From positions 186,001 through 250,000 of the forward strand of contig QQUF01000045.1 in the NCBI GenBank assembly GCA_008501735.1: a stretch of DNA of 64,000 nt. The letters run 5' to 3'. Source of the DNA: Calditrichota bacterium. Its GTDB lineage: Bacteria; CLD3. Within the stretch, counting starts at the first letter, position 1; each line of letters begins with the position of its first letter. The notes under the pieces are model-generated. The model saw only the letters and a list, made by a program, of their open reading frames with translations. It did no database searches and was not told the origin of the DNA. The translations under genes were made by a program, and so were the position numbers. Positions 28,598 to 36,181 of this stretch are shown piece after piece.

Positions 28598-29482
28598 TTA
28601 ATAATCAATTTGCTTAAAGTCTAAACCAAAACTTCTCTTTTTCATTTTAGCTTGGTAAAGGTCAACTTCAAATTTTCCTTTTCTTAATACTTCTTTGATT
28701 TCTTCTTTGTGAGGTTCTGACATTTCACAACCAAAAATTATTTCTTTAAAGGCTGATATTGGAAGTTTAAAACATCTTTCTTGTTCGTTTAAATTAGCTC
28801 TATTACCTCCTATTAAAATTGCTCTAAACTCTTCTTCATAAATCCAATCTATTGACTTTGTTGTTAAAACTTCAATGATTAGTTTTTCTGTTTTTGTACG
28901 TGTAGAATCCAAGAATGGAAAATTCTTAGTATAAGAAACTTCTTCAATAAAGATTGGATATGCCTCCTTGAATTTTCCATTCAAGGAGTCTGAATCATAA
29001 CCAATACAAAAACCTTTATGATTATAACTATAATGCGACCACATTAAAATATTGGATTTGTTTTTTGACAAAGAGAATATCCCAAATTGGTTATCCCATT
29101 TATTCTTTTGTTTTTTTTCATTCTCTTTAACATGCTCATCTTTCGTTATTTCAGGAAACTCCTTTTCATAATTATCCATTCCTTCTTTTATTTTCTCTTC
29201 AAGGCTTACAGTAGAACGATTATCAATTAAGATGTAATTTAAAATCATACCAATTTTGTTTTCATAATCTATTTTTATTGGTATAGAACAGTCAAAAGGG
29301 TCATTAAAATTCTTAGGACTCGAAAAGTAAATTTCTTTTTCTGTTAAACATCTTTTCTTGTCAAAAAACTCTTTCTTTTTAAAAATTATTTTGTTCTCAT
29401 TTTCTGAAAACGAAAATAAGTTATCATCTTTTTCATCTATCCAAACTCGATACTTGTATAAAATTTTTGGTAATTCTTCCAT
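28598..29482 (-). CDS. DUF2971 family protein
   Basis: Cytoplasmic protein of 294 residues. Three hallmarks of DUF2971 are present: ILYKYR near the N terminus (7-12), IYFSSPKNFNDPFDC (51-65) and MWSHYSYNHKGFCIGYD (147-163). EEEFRAIL, close to the C-terminal third, also fits the family. The biochemical function of the family is not established. DUF2971 genes often occur in accessory regions and have been seen near defence genes, so a stress or phage-related role is possible but not shown here. Its ATG overlaps the stop of the upstream membrane AraC-type regulator by one base, so the two are translationally coupled. Confidence 0.85.
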   Translation of the reverse strand: MEELPKILYKYRVWIDEKDDNLFSFSENENKIIFKKKEFFDKKRCLTEKEIYFSSPKNFNDPFDCSIPIKIDYENKIGMILNYILIDNRSTVSLEEKIKEGMDNYEKEFPEITKDEHVKENEKKQKNKWDNQFGIFSLSKNKSNILMWSHYSYNHKGFCIGYDSDSLNGKFKEAYPIFIEEVSYTKNFPFLDSTRTKTEKLIIEVLTTKSIDWIYEEEFRAILIGGNRANLNEQERCFKLPISAFKEIIFGCEMSEPHKEEIKEVLRKGKFEVDLYQAKMKKRSFGLDFKQIDY

Positions 29483-30555
29483 TAAATTTTCCGATTAAAT
29501 AAAATTTTATTTTTCCGAAACTCACTCGGTGTCCGATTTGTGAACTTTTTGAAAGCTGTGTTGAAGGCTGAAACTGAGTTAAAACCTGATTCGTATCCGA
29601 TGTCTGAGAAATTCAGATTTTCACTTTTCGGGTCGAGAATTAGTCTTTTTGCTTCTTCAATTCTTAGGCTGTTTACAAAGTCGTAGAAATTCTGATTCCG
29701 TCTTTCATTCAAAATTTGCGATAAGTGGTGAGTCGAGATTTTTAGTTTTTTAGCAAGTTTCACTAAAGTCAAATCGTTTTCCAAATAAGGCTTTTCGGTT
29801 TCGATTAGTTTTTCCAATTTTGCCAAATATTGATTCGCCAATTCTTCTGAAAGCGTGGATTTCTCATACTTTTTGGAAGGCTTCTTCTCTTCTTTGAATT
29901 CAAAAATGTCAGGGTTTTTTAGCCCAAAATAACCGATAGCATACATAAAAGCTGAAACGTAAATCCAGATAAAATTCCAAGAATTGCTTGGAGAATGCGA
30001 TTCGTTCAGAAGTGCTAAAACCCAAGTTACAAAATATCCCAAAACCAAAAACCTAAGCCAAACTGTGTAAATCCGCTTTTGATTTGAGATTTGCAAATTC
30101 TTGAAAATGAAAAAAATATAAACCAAATTTTGTAAAATCAAAATCACACCTAATGGTTCACAGTAAATACAATCTTCGGTTTCAACTCCATTTGGAAGTA
30201 AAAAAATTGTTGGCAAAAAAATGAAGAATCCCAACCCAAACGGCAAAAAATGCCAAAAGTCTTTTGAGTTTATTTCCTTCATTTTTCCAGAAAGTGCCAA
30301 AGAATAAAAGTAAAGAAGTGGAGCAATTATTAAGAACAGGACTGAAATGATTTCTGCGTGAAAGTTGAAATCAAAAATTTTGAGGTTATAAATTGTGTGA
30401 ATCAGAATCCCTTTAGAGAAAAAGCTCACCATTGTTCCCAAAATTTTATTCGGAAATTTGCTCAATCCTTTTTTGCTAAAAAGAATAAATGAAATGGCAA
30501 ATCCTTGAATTGAGCCAAGAATTAAAATCGTAGAAATTGTGTCTAAATTATTCAT
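29482..30555 (-). CDS. AraC-family transcriptional regulator with N-terminal membrane domain
   Basis: A 357-residue protein with about seven membrane helices in its first 215 residues and a cytoplasmic AraC DNA-binding domain at the end. Two helix-turn-helix units are visible: LTLVKLAKKLKISTHHLSQIL and LNFSDIGYESGFNSVSAFNTAF, followed by FKKFTNRTPSEFRK, the AraC signature. Regulators with this membrane-AraC layout are common in Bacteroidota and presumably sense a membrane or periplasmic signal directly. It is coupled by a one-base overlap to the DUF2971 gene, which is a likely target or partner. It is divergent from the fatty-acid/branched-chain gene group across a 172-base gap. Confidence 0.9.
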   Translation of the reverse strand: MNNLDTISTILILGSIQGFAISFILFSKKGLSKFPNKILGTMVSFFSKGILIHTIYNLKIFDFNFHAEIISVLFLIIAPLLYFYSLALSGKMKEINSKDFWHFLPFGLGFFIFLPTIFLLPNGVETEDCIYCEPLGVILILQNLVYIFFIFKNLQISNQKRIYTVWLRFLVLGYFVTWVLALLNESHSPSNSWNFIWIYVSAFMYAIGYFGLKNPDIFEFKEEKKPSKKYEKSTLSEELANQYLAKLEKLIETEKPYLENDLTLVKLAKKLKISTHHLSQILNERRNQNFYDFVNSLRIEEAKRLILDPKSENLNFSDIGYESGFNSVSAFNTAFKKFTNRTPSEFRKNKILFNRKI

Positions 30556-30727
30556 TTAAATTTTAATATTTAATTTTCAAAAAGCCTCAAAATCAGAAGT
30601 TAATTTGCCACTAAAACTTACAATCCGAAAATACAATTTAAATTTTGTAATTTTAGCAAAATAACTTATTTTAGGGCGTTTATAGAATTGACTTTTTTTC
30701 GTTCATTCACATAGGAGATAAATTACG

Positions 30728-31576
30728 ATGGATATAAAAAATGTTTCCGTAATCGGTGCAGGAACAATGGGCAACGGAATCGCTCACGTTTTTGCTCAAA
30801 GTGGTTACAAAGTTACATTAATTGATGTAAATCAAGAATTTCTGAACAGAGGGATTGCGACAATTACCAAAAATTTGGACAGACAAGTAAAGAAAGAAAG
30901 AATTACTGAAGCCCAAAAAGAAGCAACCCTTGCAAATATCAACTCTTCTACCGAACTCAAAGATGCAAAAGATTCTCAAATAGTTGTCGAAGCTGCAACT
31001 GAAAATCCAAAAATCAAATTTGAAATTTTCAGAACGTTAGACGAAATTACTGACGAATCTACAATTTTAGCTTCAAACACATCTTCAATTTCAATTACCG
31101 AAATCGCTGCTGTAACAAACAGACCTGATAAAGTCATTGGAATGCACTTTATGAACCCTGTTCCGATTATGAAATTAGTTGAGATTATTCGCGGGCTTTC
31201 GACTTCTGATGAAGTTTACAAGTTAGTTGAAGACTTAAGCAAAGATTTAGGCAAAACTCCTTGCGAAGTAAATGATTATCCGGGTTTTGTTTCAAACAGA
31301 GTTTTGATGCCGATGATTAACGAAGCGATTTATTGCCTGATGGAAGGTGTTGCAACTGCTGAATCAATTGATACAGTAATGAAACTTGGAATGGCTCACC
31401 CAATGGGACCTTTGACTTTAGCAGATTTAATCGGACTTGATGTTTGCTTAGCAATTATGAATGTACTTCACGACGGACTTGGAGACTCAAAATACAGACC
31501 TTGTCCATTACTCAGAAAAATGGTCGCCGCAGGAAAACTTGGTAGAAAAACAGGCGAAGGTTTTTACAAATATTAA
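30728..31576 (+). CDS. 3-hydroxybutyryl-CoA dehydrogenase
   Basis: NAD(P)-dependent oxidoreductase that interconverts 3-hydroxyacyl-CoA and 3-oxoacyl-CoA of short chain length (282 residues, normal for the single-function enzyme). The Rossmann nucleotide site is [13 protein letters not shown] at residues 8-20. [19 protein letters not shown] carries the catalytic His, and [16 protein letters not shown] and the C-terminal [11 protein letters not shown] are family signatures. A ribosome site (AGGAG) precedes ATG. The next gene is an acyl-CoA dehydrogenase 19 bases away, so the pair covers two steps of butyrate or beta-oxidation metabolism. The direction in vivo is not decided by sequence. Confidence 0.95.
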   Translation: MDIKNVSVIGAGTMGNGIAHVFAQSGYKVTLIDVNQEFLNRGIATITKNLDRQVKKERITEAQKEATLANINSSTELKDAKDSQIVVEAATENPKIKFEIFRTLDEITDESTILASNTSSISITEIAAVTNRPDKVIGMHFMNPVPIMKLVEIIRGLSTSDEVYKLVEDLSKDLGKTPCEVNDYPGFVSNRVLMPMINEAIYCLMEGVATAESIDTVMKLGMAHPMGPLTLADLIGLDVCLAIMNVLHDGLGDSKYRPCPLLRKMVAAGKLGRKTGEGFYKY

Positions 31577-31595
31577 AAGACTTAAGGAAATTGAA

Positions 31596-32738
31596 ATGAA
31601 TTTCGAATTATCAGAAGACCACAAATTAATAAAACAGTACGTAAGAGATTTCGCAGAAGCAGAAATTGCACCAACAACCGCAGAACGAGACAGAAAATCA
31701 GAATGTCCAACAGAAATTATAAAAAAATGCGGTGAAATGGGTTACTTCGGAATGTTCATTCCGGAAGAATATGGCGGAGCAGGAATGGATTACCTTTCCT
31801 ACGTTTTAGCAATCGAAGAATTTGCAAGAGTTGACGCAAGTGTCGCAGTGATTCTTTCGGTTACAAATTCACTTGCCGCTTACTCAATTTTCAAATTTGG
31901 AAATGAAGACCAAAAACAAAAATTTCTCGTTCCTCTTGCAAGCGGGAAAAAACTCGGCGGTTATATGTTAACAGAAGCTGGAGCAGGTTCTGACGCAGGT
32001 TCTTTAAGAGCAACTGCAATTTTAAAAGGCGATAACTACGTCATTAACGGCTCAAAAATGTTCATCACAAGCGGATTAATGGCTGACACTTTTATTGTTT
32101 TTGCAAAAACTGACCCTGAAGCAAAAAGCGGAAGAGGAATTTCTGCATTTGTCGTTGATGCAAAAGCAAAAGGACTTAGCGTTAGCAAAAAAGAAAACAA
32201 ACTTGGAATAAGAAGTTCTGACACTTGCGAAATGGTTTTTGAGGACTGCGAAATTCCAAAAGAAAACTTGCTCGGTGAAGAAGGAGACGGTTTCAAAATG
32301 GCTTTACACATTCTCGATGGTGGAAGAGTTGGAATTTCTGCACAAGCAAATGGAATTTCGACAGCTGCTCTTGAAAATGCAATAAAATACGCGAACGAAA
32401 GAAAACAATTCAACCGCACAATCGGTTCATTCCAAGCAATTCAATTCAAACTTGCCGATATGGCTACAAAACTTGAAGCAGCAAGGCTTTTGATGATTCA
32501 AGCAGCTTGGAAGAAACAAAACGAAATGAAATGCACAAAAGAATGTGCAATGTCAAAAGTATTCTCATCGGAATCCTGTACTTGGATTACAAATCAAGCT
32601 GTCCAAATCTTTGGAGGTTATGGTTATATGAATGAATATCCTGTAGAAAGACTAATGAGAGACGCAAAAATTACTGAACTTTACGAAGGAACTTCTGAAG
32701 TTCAAAGAATAGTGATTTCAAGAAATATTATGAAATAA
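31596..32738 (+). CDS. Short-chain acyl-CoA dehydrogenase
   Basis: FAD enzyme that oxidises a short-chain acyl-CoA to the enoyl-CoA (380 residues, usual length). I place the start at the ATG at 31596, which has AAGGAAA upstream and gives the standard N terminus MNFELSEDHKLIKQYVRDFA; a longer open frame begins inside the previous gene. Signatures include YMLTEAGAGSDAGSLRATA, MFITSG, FGGYGYMNEYPVERLMRDA and YEGTSEVQR, the first Glu of which is the catalytic base in short-chain members. It is co-transcribed with the hydroxybutyryl-CoA dehydrogenase and ends at a clear terminator. Isovaleryl-CoA is another possible substrate given the leucine-type dehydrogenase next door. Confidence 0.94.
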   Translation: MNFELSEDHKLIKQYVRDFAEAEIAPTTAERDRKSECPTEIIKKCGEMGYFGMFIPEEYGGAGMDYLSYVLAIEEFARVDASVAVILSVTNSLAAYSIFKFGNEDQKQKFLVPLASGKKLGGYMLTEAGAGSDAGSLRATAILKGDNYVINGSKMFITSGLMADTFIVFAKTDPEAKSGRGISAFVVDAKAKGLSVSKKENKLGIRSSDTCEMVFEDCEIPKENLLGEEGDGFKMALHILDGGRVGISAQANGISTAALENAIKYANERKQFNRTIGSFQAIQFKLADMATKLEAARLLMIQAAWKKQNEMKCTKECAMSKVFSSESCTWITNQAVQIFGGYGYMNEYPVERLMRDAKITELYEGTSEVQRIVISRNIMK

Positions 32739-32753
32739 AATTAAGTTTAATAA

Positions 32754-32780
32754 ATGGCAGACTTTTATCTGTCATTTTTT
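32754..32780 (+). terminator. Intrinsic terminator after the acyl-CoA dehydrogenase
   Basis: ATGGCAGA (32754-32761) pairs with TCTGTCAT (32768-32775) with one G-T pair, followed by a six-T run. An in-frame ATG of the next gene lies in this hairpin, which argues against using it as a start and supports the start at 32799. Confidence 0.7.
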
Positions 32781-32798
32781 ATTTTGGAGACAAATCAA

Positions 32799-33899
32799 AT
32801 GACCGTTATGAAACAAATGTTAGAACACGACCACGAACAAATCGTTTTTTGTAACGACCCTGAAAGTGGTTTAAAAGCAATTATTGCAATACACGACACA
32901 ACTTTGGGACCTGCTCTTGGTGGTCTTAGAATCTGGAACTACGCAACCGAAGAAGAAGCATTCAACGATGTTCTTAGACTTTCAAGAGGAATGACTTACA
33001 AAGCTGCTGTTGCAGGATTAAATCTTGGTGGTGGAAAAGCTGTCATTATCGGAGACGCTAAAAAAATAAAATCAGAAGCACTTTTCAGAGTTTTCGGTAG
33101 ATTTATCGAAGGTTTGAATGGACGCTACATTACTGCCGAAGACGTAAACACCTCCGTAAAAGACATCGAATACATTATGCAAGAAACTAAATACGTAACA
33201 GGAATTCCTGTTCGTTACGGTGGAAGTGGTGACCCTTCTCCTTTTACAGCAAGAGGAGTTTATTGGAGTATGAGAGCTTGTTGTAAAGAAATGTACGGAA
33301 CAGACTCTTTGAACGGCAAAAAAGTTGCGATTAAAGGACTCGGACACGTTGGAAGTTACTTAGCTCAATTCTGTTATGAAGATGGTGCTGAACTAATTGT
33401 TTCTGACATTTATGAAGATAAAGTTAACCCAATGGTTGAAAAGTATAACGCAACTGTGATGAGTGTTGACGACGTTCTTTCTGCAGATGTTGACATTGTT
33501 GCTCCTTGTGCTTTAGGTGGTGGAATTAACCAAAAAACAATTCCAACAATCAAAGCAAAAATTATTTGTGGTGCAGCAAACAACCAACTCGGAGACGAGA
33601 ACATTGACGGACCAGCTTTGAAAGAAAGAGGAATTCTTTATGCTCCTGATTACGTTGTGAATGCAGGTGGTTTAATCAATGTTTACAACGAACTCAAACC
33701 TCACGGTTACAACCCTGAAAGTTCAAGAGACCAAGTTCGCCATATTTATGACGTAATGCTTCAAATTATTGCATTGTCTAAAGAAAAAAATATTTCTACT
33801 CATAGAGCAGCAAATCAAATCGCAGAAGATAGAATTGCCTCAATTCGTAACATCAACACGATTAAAACGACCGGAAAAGGTACTCTTGAAAACAGATAA
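32799..33899 (+). CDS. Leucine/phenylalanine/valine dehydrogenase (Glu/Leu/Phe/Val dehydrogenase family)
   Basis: NAD-dependent amino-acid dehydrogenase (366 residues) that deaminates a branched-chain or aromatic amino acid to its 2-oxo acid. I choose the ATG at 32799 because a GGAG site sits 9 bases before it. From there, RGMTYKAAVAGLNLGGGKAV places the substrate-binding and catalytic lysines at 68 and 80. The nucleotide site is IKGLGHVGSYLAQFC, and CGAANNQL and YAPDYVVNAGGLINV are conserved. Next to acyl-CoA enzymes, leucine, valine or isoleucine breakdown is the likely role. Its last bases overlap the start of nusB. Leu versus Phe or Val preference cannot be told with certainty. Confidence 0.93.
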   Translation: MTVMKQMLEHDHEQIVFCNDPESGLKAIIAIHDTTLGPALGGLRIWNYATEEEAFNDVLRLSRGMTYKAAVAGLNLGGGKAVIIGDAKKIKSEALFRVFGRFIEGLNGRYITAEDVNTSVKDIEYIMQETKYVTGIPVRYGGSGDPSPFTARGVYWSMRACCKEMYGTDSLNGKKVAIKGLGHVGSYLAQFCYEDGAELIVSDIYEDKVNPMVEKYNATVMSVDDVLSADVDIVAPCALGGGINQKTIPTIKAKIICGAANNQLGDENIDGPALKERGILYAPDYVVNAGGLINVYNELKPHGYNPESSRDQVRHIYDVMLQIIALSKEKNISTHRAANQIAEDRIASIRNINTIKTTGKGTLENR

Positions 33900-34401
33900 A
33901 AAAACGAAATTTACACCTCGAAGATTAGCCCGTGAACTTGTTTTACACGGGCTTTATTCTTTGGAGTTTTCGAATAATCAAACAGTTACCGAAGTTATTG
34001 CAGACATTAAAAATCTTAACTTTGGAAACATTTCTCAAGAGCTTGACGAAGAACTTGAAAACTTGATTGAGCGAAATGATACAAATTTTCAAAAGAAGGC
34101 GATGACTTATTTTGAGCAACTTTTTATCAAAGTTTTCAACAATAAGAGGGAACTTGAAGACGAACTAAAGAAAAGAGCTAAAAACTGGAAAATGGACAGA
34201 ATTACTTTAATGGACAAACTCATAATTATTATTGGGCTTTGTGAATTAAAATATTTTGATTCTGTTCCACCTCTTGCAGTTATGAATGAAGCAATTGAAA
34301 TTTCTAAAAAATTTAGTAGCCCAAAAAGCGGTAAATTTATAAACGGAGTTTTGAATTCTTACTACGCTGATAGTTCTCAAACTGCCGAAAATATTTCTTA
34401 A
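33886..34401 (+). CDS. nusB: Transcription antitermination factor NusB
   Basis: RNA-binding factor that joins the NusE-boxA complex and prevents early termination in rRNA operons (171 residues). Family marks are FTPRRLARELVLHGLYSLEF, ITLMDKLIIIIGLCELKYFDSVPPLAVMNEAIEISKKF split by the conserved helix break, and GKFINGVLNSY. I choose TTG at 33886 as the start: GGAAAAGG lies 5 bases upstream and the N terminus KTDKKTKFTPRRLA fits. Longer in-frame starts would lie inside the previous gene's conserved C terminus. This gives a 14-base overlap with the dehydrogenase gene. Somewhat longer than a typical 140-residue NusB because of the central acidic insert. Confidence 0.9.
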   Translation: MKTDKKTKFTPRRLARELVLHGLYSLEFSNNQTVTEVIADIKNLNFGNISQELDEELENLIERNDTNFQKKAMTYFEQLFIKVFNNKRELEDELKKRAKNWKMDRITLMDKLIIIIGLCELKYFDSVPPLAVMNEAIEISKKFSSPKSGKFINGVLNSYYADSSQTAENIS

Positions 34402-34421
34402 CCTTTTACAAAAGTTAATTA

Positions 34422-35138
34422 ATGCGAAAAGCAATAATTTCTGACATTCACGCAAACCTCGAAGCTCTCAAAACGGCTTTAGATTGGATTAAAAATGAAG
34501 GCATCGAACAAATCATTTGCCTTGGAGACATCGTCGGTTACGGTGCAAATCCAAACGAATGCGTTGATTTAATTCGAGAATACTGCACAGTAGTTGTCAA
34601 AGGAAATCACGATTCGGCAACGACTGACGGGGAAGACCTTTACAACTTTAATCCTTACGCAAAAAAAGCTGTCCTTTGGACAAAAGAACAGCTTTCAAAG
34701 AGAAATTACGAATACCTTTACTACTTGCCTTTAAAAGTAGAAATTGGCGATTACACTTTTGTCCACTCTACTCCCAAAAAGCCTGAAAGGTGGAATTACA
34801 TAATTACCGAATACGACGCGACTTTGTCTTTTGCAAATTTTGAAGGACAAGCGTGTTTAGTCGGACATTCTCATCTTCCGGGTTGCTACGGAACAGATGA
34901 AAGTTTCATTCTTGAGCAAGAATTTGTTCTCACTGAAGGTGTAAAATACATAATTAACGTCGGAAGTGTTGGACAACCAAGAGACGGCGACCCAAGACTT
35001 TGCTTCGGAGTTTTAGACGAAGAGAAACGCGATTTCGCTTGGATTAGACTCGAATATGACAAAGAAAAAACAGGTCAAAGAATTATCGAAAGTGGTTTGC
35101 CTCCTTACTTAGCAGACAGACTTAAAGTCGGCAGATAA
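34422..35138 (+). CDS. Calcineurin-like metallophosphoesterase
   Basis: Two-metal phosphoesterase of 238 residues. The five metal-binding blocks are in order: ISDIHANLEAL (D-x-H), CLGDIVGYGANPNEC (GD), VKGNHDSA (GNHD), FVHSTP and VGHSHLPG (GHSH). The arrangement DIHAN ... GDxVGYGxxPxEC is that of the YfcE/ApaH-like subgroup seen with bacterial diadenosine-polyphosphate or phosphodiesterase activity, but the substrate cannot be assigned. It follows nusB by 20 bases and may share its transcript. A pair of palindromes follows. Confidence 0.88.
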   Translation: MRKAIISDIHANLEALKTALDWIKNEGIEQIICLGDIVGYGANPNECVDLIREYCTVVVKGNHDSATTDGEDLYNFNPYAKKAVLWTKEQLSKRNYEYLYYLPLKVEIGDYTFVHSTPKKPERWNYIITEYDATLSFANFEGQACLVGHSHLPGCYGTDESFILEQEFVLTEGVKYIINVGSVGQPRDGDPRLCFGVLDEEKRDFAWIRLEYDKEKTGQRIIESGLPPYLADRLKVGR

Positions 35139-35157
35139 ATCTAACGAAAATATTTTG

Positions 35158-35212
35158 GGATTGCGGACTTTAGTCCGTTTCTTCTTACCTAACGAACTAA
35201 AGTTCGCAATCC
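35158..35212. repeat. Double palindrome (GGATTGC family) between convergent genes
   Basis: The 20-base arms 35158-35177 and 35193-35212 are complementary apart from two positions. Each arm is itself palindromic (CGGACTTTAGTCCG; CGAACTAAAGTTCG). The outer GGATTGC/GCAATCC is shared with the palindrome at 48796-48825. It lies between the convergent phosphoesterase and alkyltransferase genes and could stop transcription in both directions. Confidence 0.6.
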
Positions 35213-35226
35213 TAAAAGTAATATTT

Positions 35227-35712
35227 TTAGAAAAACATTTTCATTTGGAAACTTGCTTTTTCGTGGTCTAAAAGCCATTGTTTTCGCCACAAACCTCCAG
35301 CGTAACCAACTAATTTTCCATCGCTTCCAATGACTCTGTGGCAAGGAATTACGATTGCAATTTTGTTTTTGCCGTTTGCTCCACCAACAGCACGAATTGC
35401 TTTTACATCGCCAAGTTTTTCTGAAAGTTTTAGATAGGAAGTTGTCTGCCCAAACGGAATTTTTAGAAGCTCCGCCCAAACACGATTTTGAAAATCCGTT
35501 CCTTTTGGATTTAGTTTCAAATCGAATTCTTTTCTCTCGCCTTTAAAATATTCTTCTAATTGATTTCTACCTTCAACAAGACAAAATGGAATTTCCTTTG
35601 AAGAATCACCTTTCGCATTTTCTAAAGAAATTTCCTCAATTCCAGAGTCAGAACCAACAATTTTAATCTTGCCGATTTTGGAATCAAAAATAAGTTGTGA
35701 GTTTAAAGACAT
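35227..35712 (-). CDS. ogt: Methylated-DNA-[protein]-cysteine S-methyltransferase
   Basis: Suicide DNA-repair enzyme that takes the alkyl group from O6-alkylguanine onto its own cysteine (161 residues from the ATG at 35712). The active site is IPCHRVIGSDG with Cys124. The DNA-binding helix region is IPFGQTTSYLKLSEKLG with AIRAVGGANGKN. A longer frame to 35751 overlaps the upstream gene; the ATG at 35712, five bases after that gene's stop, gives the normal N terminus and is preferred. It is coupled to an anti-sigma kinase gene, with no obvious functional link. Confidence 0.95.
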   Translation of the reverse strand: MSLNSQLIFDSKIGKIKIVGSDSGIEEISLENAKGDSSKEIPFCLVEGRNQLEEYFKGERKEFDLKLNPKGTDFQNRVWAELLKIPFGQTTSYLKLSEKLGDVKAIRAVGGANGKNKIAIVIPCHRVIGSDGKLVGYAGGLWRKQWLLDHEKASFQMKMFF

Positions 35713-35717
35713 AAACT

Positions 35718-36119
35718 TTAGGCTTTTTTGAAAAGAACTATTGAAGTACAATTTTTGTCAAACTCGTAAAAAACTTTGTCAACAAGTGCTTTGATAATTA
35801 AAATCCCTCTGCCGTTTTCAGCAAAAACATTTTCAGGAGCTAAAGGGTCACGAAGTTCTTTGATTTCAAAACCTTCGCCTTCATCGGAAATTTTGAGCGT
35901 TACTTCATTTTCGTAAACCTTGAAAGTAAGAGTAATGTTTTTTGCAGGATTACTTTTGTTGCCGTGAATTATTGCGTTGTTAGCTGCTTCTGTGGCTGCA
36001 ATCGCAAAATCATCACAAGAGTCTTCATCAAAATTTGCCTTTTTACAAACCTCCGCACAAATTTTTTCAACTTTAGTGATGTTATTTGGAATGCTCTGAA
36101 TTTTGTATTCAAATTCCAT
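35718..36119 (-). CDS. Anti-sigma regulatory factor, RsbW-like serine kinase (HATPase fold)
   Basis: Small ATP-binding protein of 133 residues with the GHKL fold. The N-box is TEAANNAIIHGN (43-54, Glu44 and Asn48 positions), the G1 box DEGEGFEI and the G2-type loop GRGILIIKALVD. Proteins of this kind phosphorylate an anti-sigma-factor antagonist in partner-switching circuits. No antagonist (STAS) gene, PP2C phosphatase or sigma factor is in the window, so its partner is unknown. It precedes ogt by five bases. Confidence 0.88.
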   Translation of the reverse strand: MEFEYKIQSIPNNITKVEKICAEVCKKANFDEDSCDDFAIAATEAANNAIIHGNKSNPAKNITLTFKVYENEVTLKISDEGEGFEIKELRDPLAPENVFAENGRGILIIKALVDKVFYEFDKNCTSIVLFKKA

Positions 36120-36181
36120 TTTTTTAGCTCGTTTTTAAAAGGGTTTGCAAACTTCTTACTTTCTTAGAAAAAATAAGTTGC

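Noticed and set aside
31461-31595. Longer N terminus for the acyl-CoA dehydrogenase
   Set aside because: It would overlap the conserved C terminus of the hydroxybutyryl-CoA dehydrogenase. The ATG at 31596 has a ribosome site and gives the standard family N terminus.
32754-32798. ATG at 32754 as start of the Leu/Phe/Val dehydrogenase
   Set aside because: It lies inside the terminator hairpin of the previous gene and has no ribosome site. GGAG precedes the ATG at 32799.
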